Shown piece by piece: positions 54,907-55,004 of a stretch of 55,004 nucleotides of DNA. The position numbers were made by a program, and so were the translations under genes. The number at the start of each line of letters is the position of its first letter. Position 1 is the stretch's first letter. Under the pieces are notes generated by a model. It saw only the letters and a program-made list of their open reading frames with translations, ran no database searches and was not told where the DNA came from. The DNA is from Sulfurimonas sp. (lineage in GTDB: Bacteria; Campylobacterota; Campylobacteria; Campylobacterales; Sulfurimonadaceae). The stretch spans positions 1-55,004 of the forward strand of contig JALUXP010000076.1 of the NCBI GenBank assembly GCA_027013295.1, in the 5' to 3' direction.

Positions 54907-55004
54907 TATAATTCCCATCCACAAACAAAGAGACCTAATGTTTAGGAGCCTCGCTAACTGTTTGAGATCATTGAAAACTAAGCAAGTAAATAGATAAAAC
55001 AACT
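54907..55004 (+). promoter_or_regulatory. Probable rRNA operon promoter and leader
   Basis: A perfect TATAAT (54907-54912) is followed by a non-coding stretch containing GAGATCATTGAAAACTAAGCAAG, which is like the anti-termination leaders upstream of 16S rRNA in many bacteria (the TTGAAAACT core). No open reading frame is visible after mutY. The window ends before any 16S sequence, so this is inference from the leader-like motif. Confidence 0.5.

Overview
The window is AT-rich bacterial DNA that reads as a chromosome segment of a Campylobacterota (epsilonproteobacterial) organism, most like Sulfurimonas or a close relative. The basis is gene content and order: helicase-truB-csrA-ispE-smpB, nif3-zinc ribbon (HP0958 type)-waaA-RluA, and flgB-flgC-fliE-ftsI are arranged as I remember them from Campylobacter and relatives. 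prfB has no frameshift, and the flgB operon has a sigma-54-type promoter. No tRNA, rRNA, CRISPR array, integrase or transposase is visible. The last ~100 bases look like the promoter and leader of a ribosomal RNA operon starting just beyond the right edge.

Layout. 1-6557 (minus): a partial secreted HExxH protein, hemD, guaA, an NhaD antiporter, nadB and a 40-residue lipoprotein. 6561-8809 (plus): a DciA-like protein and uvrC. 8899-14294 (plus): a four-gene signalling unit (PAS protein, HPt protein, hybrid histidine kinase with a NIT-type sensor, single-domain response regulator). 14297-16297 (minus): a FecR-domain protein and der. 16437-19675: a PAS protein and a chemoreceptor with two NIT-type sensor modules, resembling the CetB/CetA energy-taxis pair. 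19869-20740: an ArsR repressor with a clear palindromic operator and a CopZ-like metal protein. 21080-23037: cysK, a class IV aminotransferase and a protein that looks like the ClpXP adaptor SspB.

23126-34857: a LysR regulator on minus, then a long plus-strand housekeeping run (helicase, truB, csrA, ispE, a cytochrome, smpB, an M23 peptidase, a TPR protein, nif3, a zinc-ribbon protein, waaA, a pseudouridine synthase, and a DUF429/GIY-YIG nuclease fusion). 34935-38164: a small membrane protein with a cold-shock-like domain, an L,D-transpeptidase, an acetyltransferase and an NhaC-type antiporter. 38188-41628: rpsL, rpsG and fusA with structured intergenic regions. 41686-47229: bpt, prfB, panC, ftsI and two unrecognised proteins. 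47233-48631: fliE, flgC, flgB. 48783-54839: a lone pseudopilin, REP-like palindromes, an SDR oxidoreductase, a cytochrome c, an SO_0444-type metal transporter, an ABC exporter and mutY.

Most genes are ordinary. The features most worth a second look are: an exact 20-base sequence occurring three times on the same strand, twice at gene 3' ends in different reading frames; a 14-bp-armed palindrome translated through at the start of hemD; the PAS+NIT pairing used once with a kinase and once with a chemoreceptor; the SspB-like gene; the DUF429/GIY-YIG fusion; and an antiporter whose conserved N-terminus begins upstream of any standard start codon. No intergenic stretch exceeds 300 bases.
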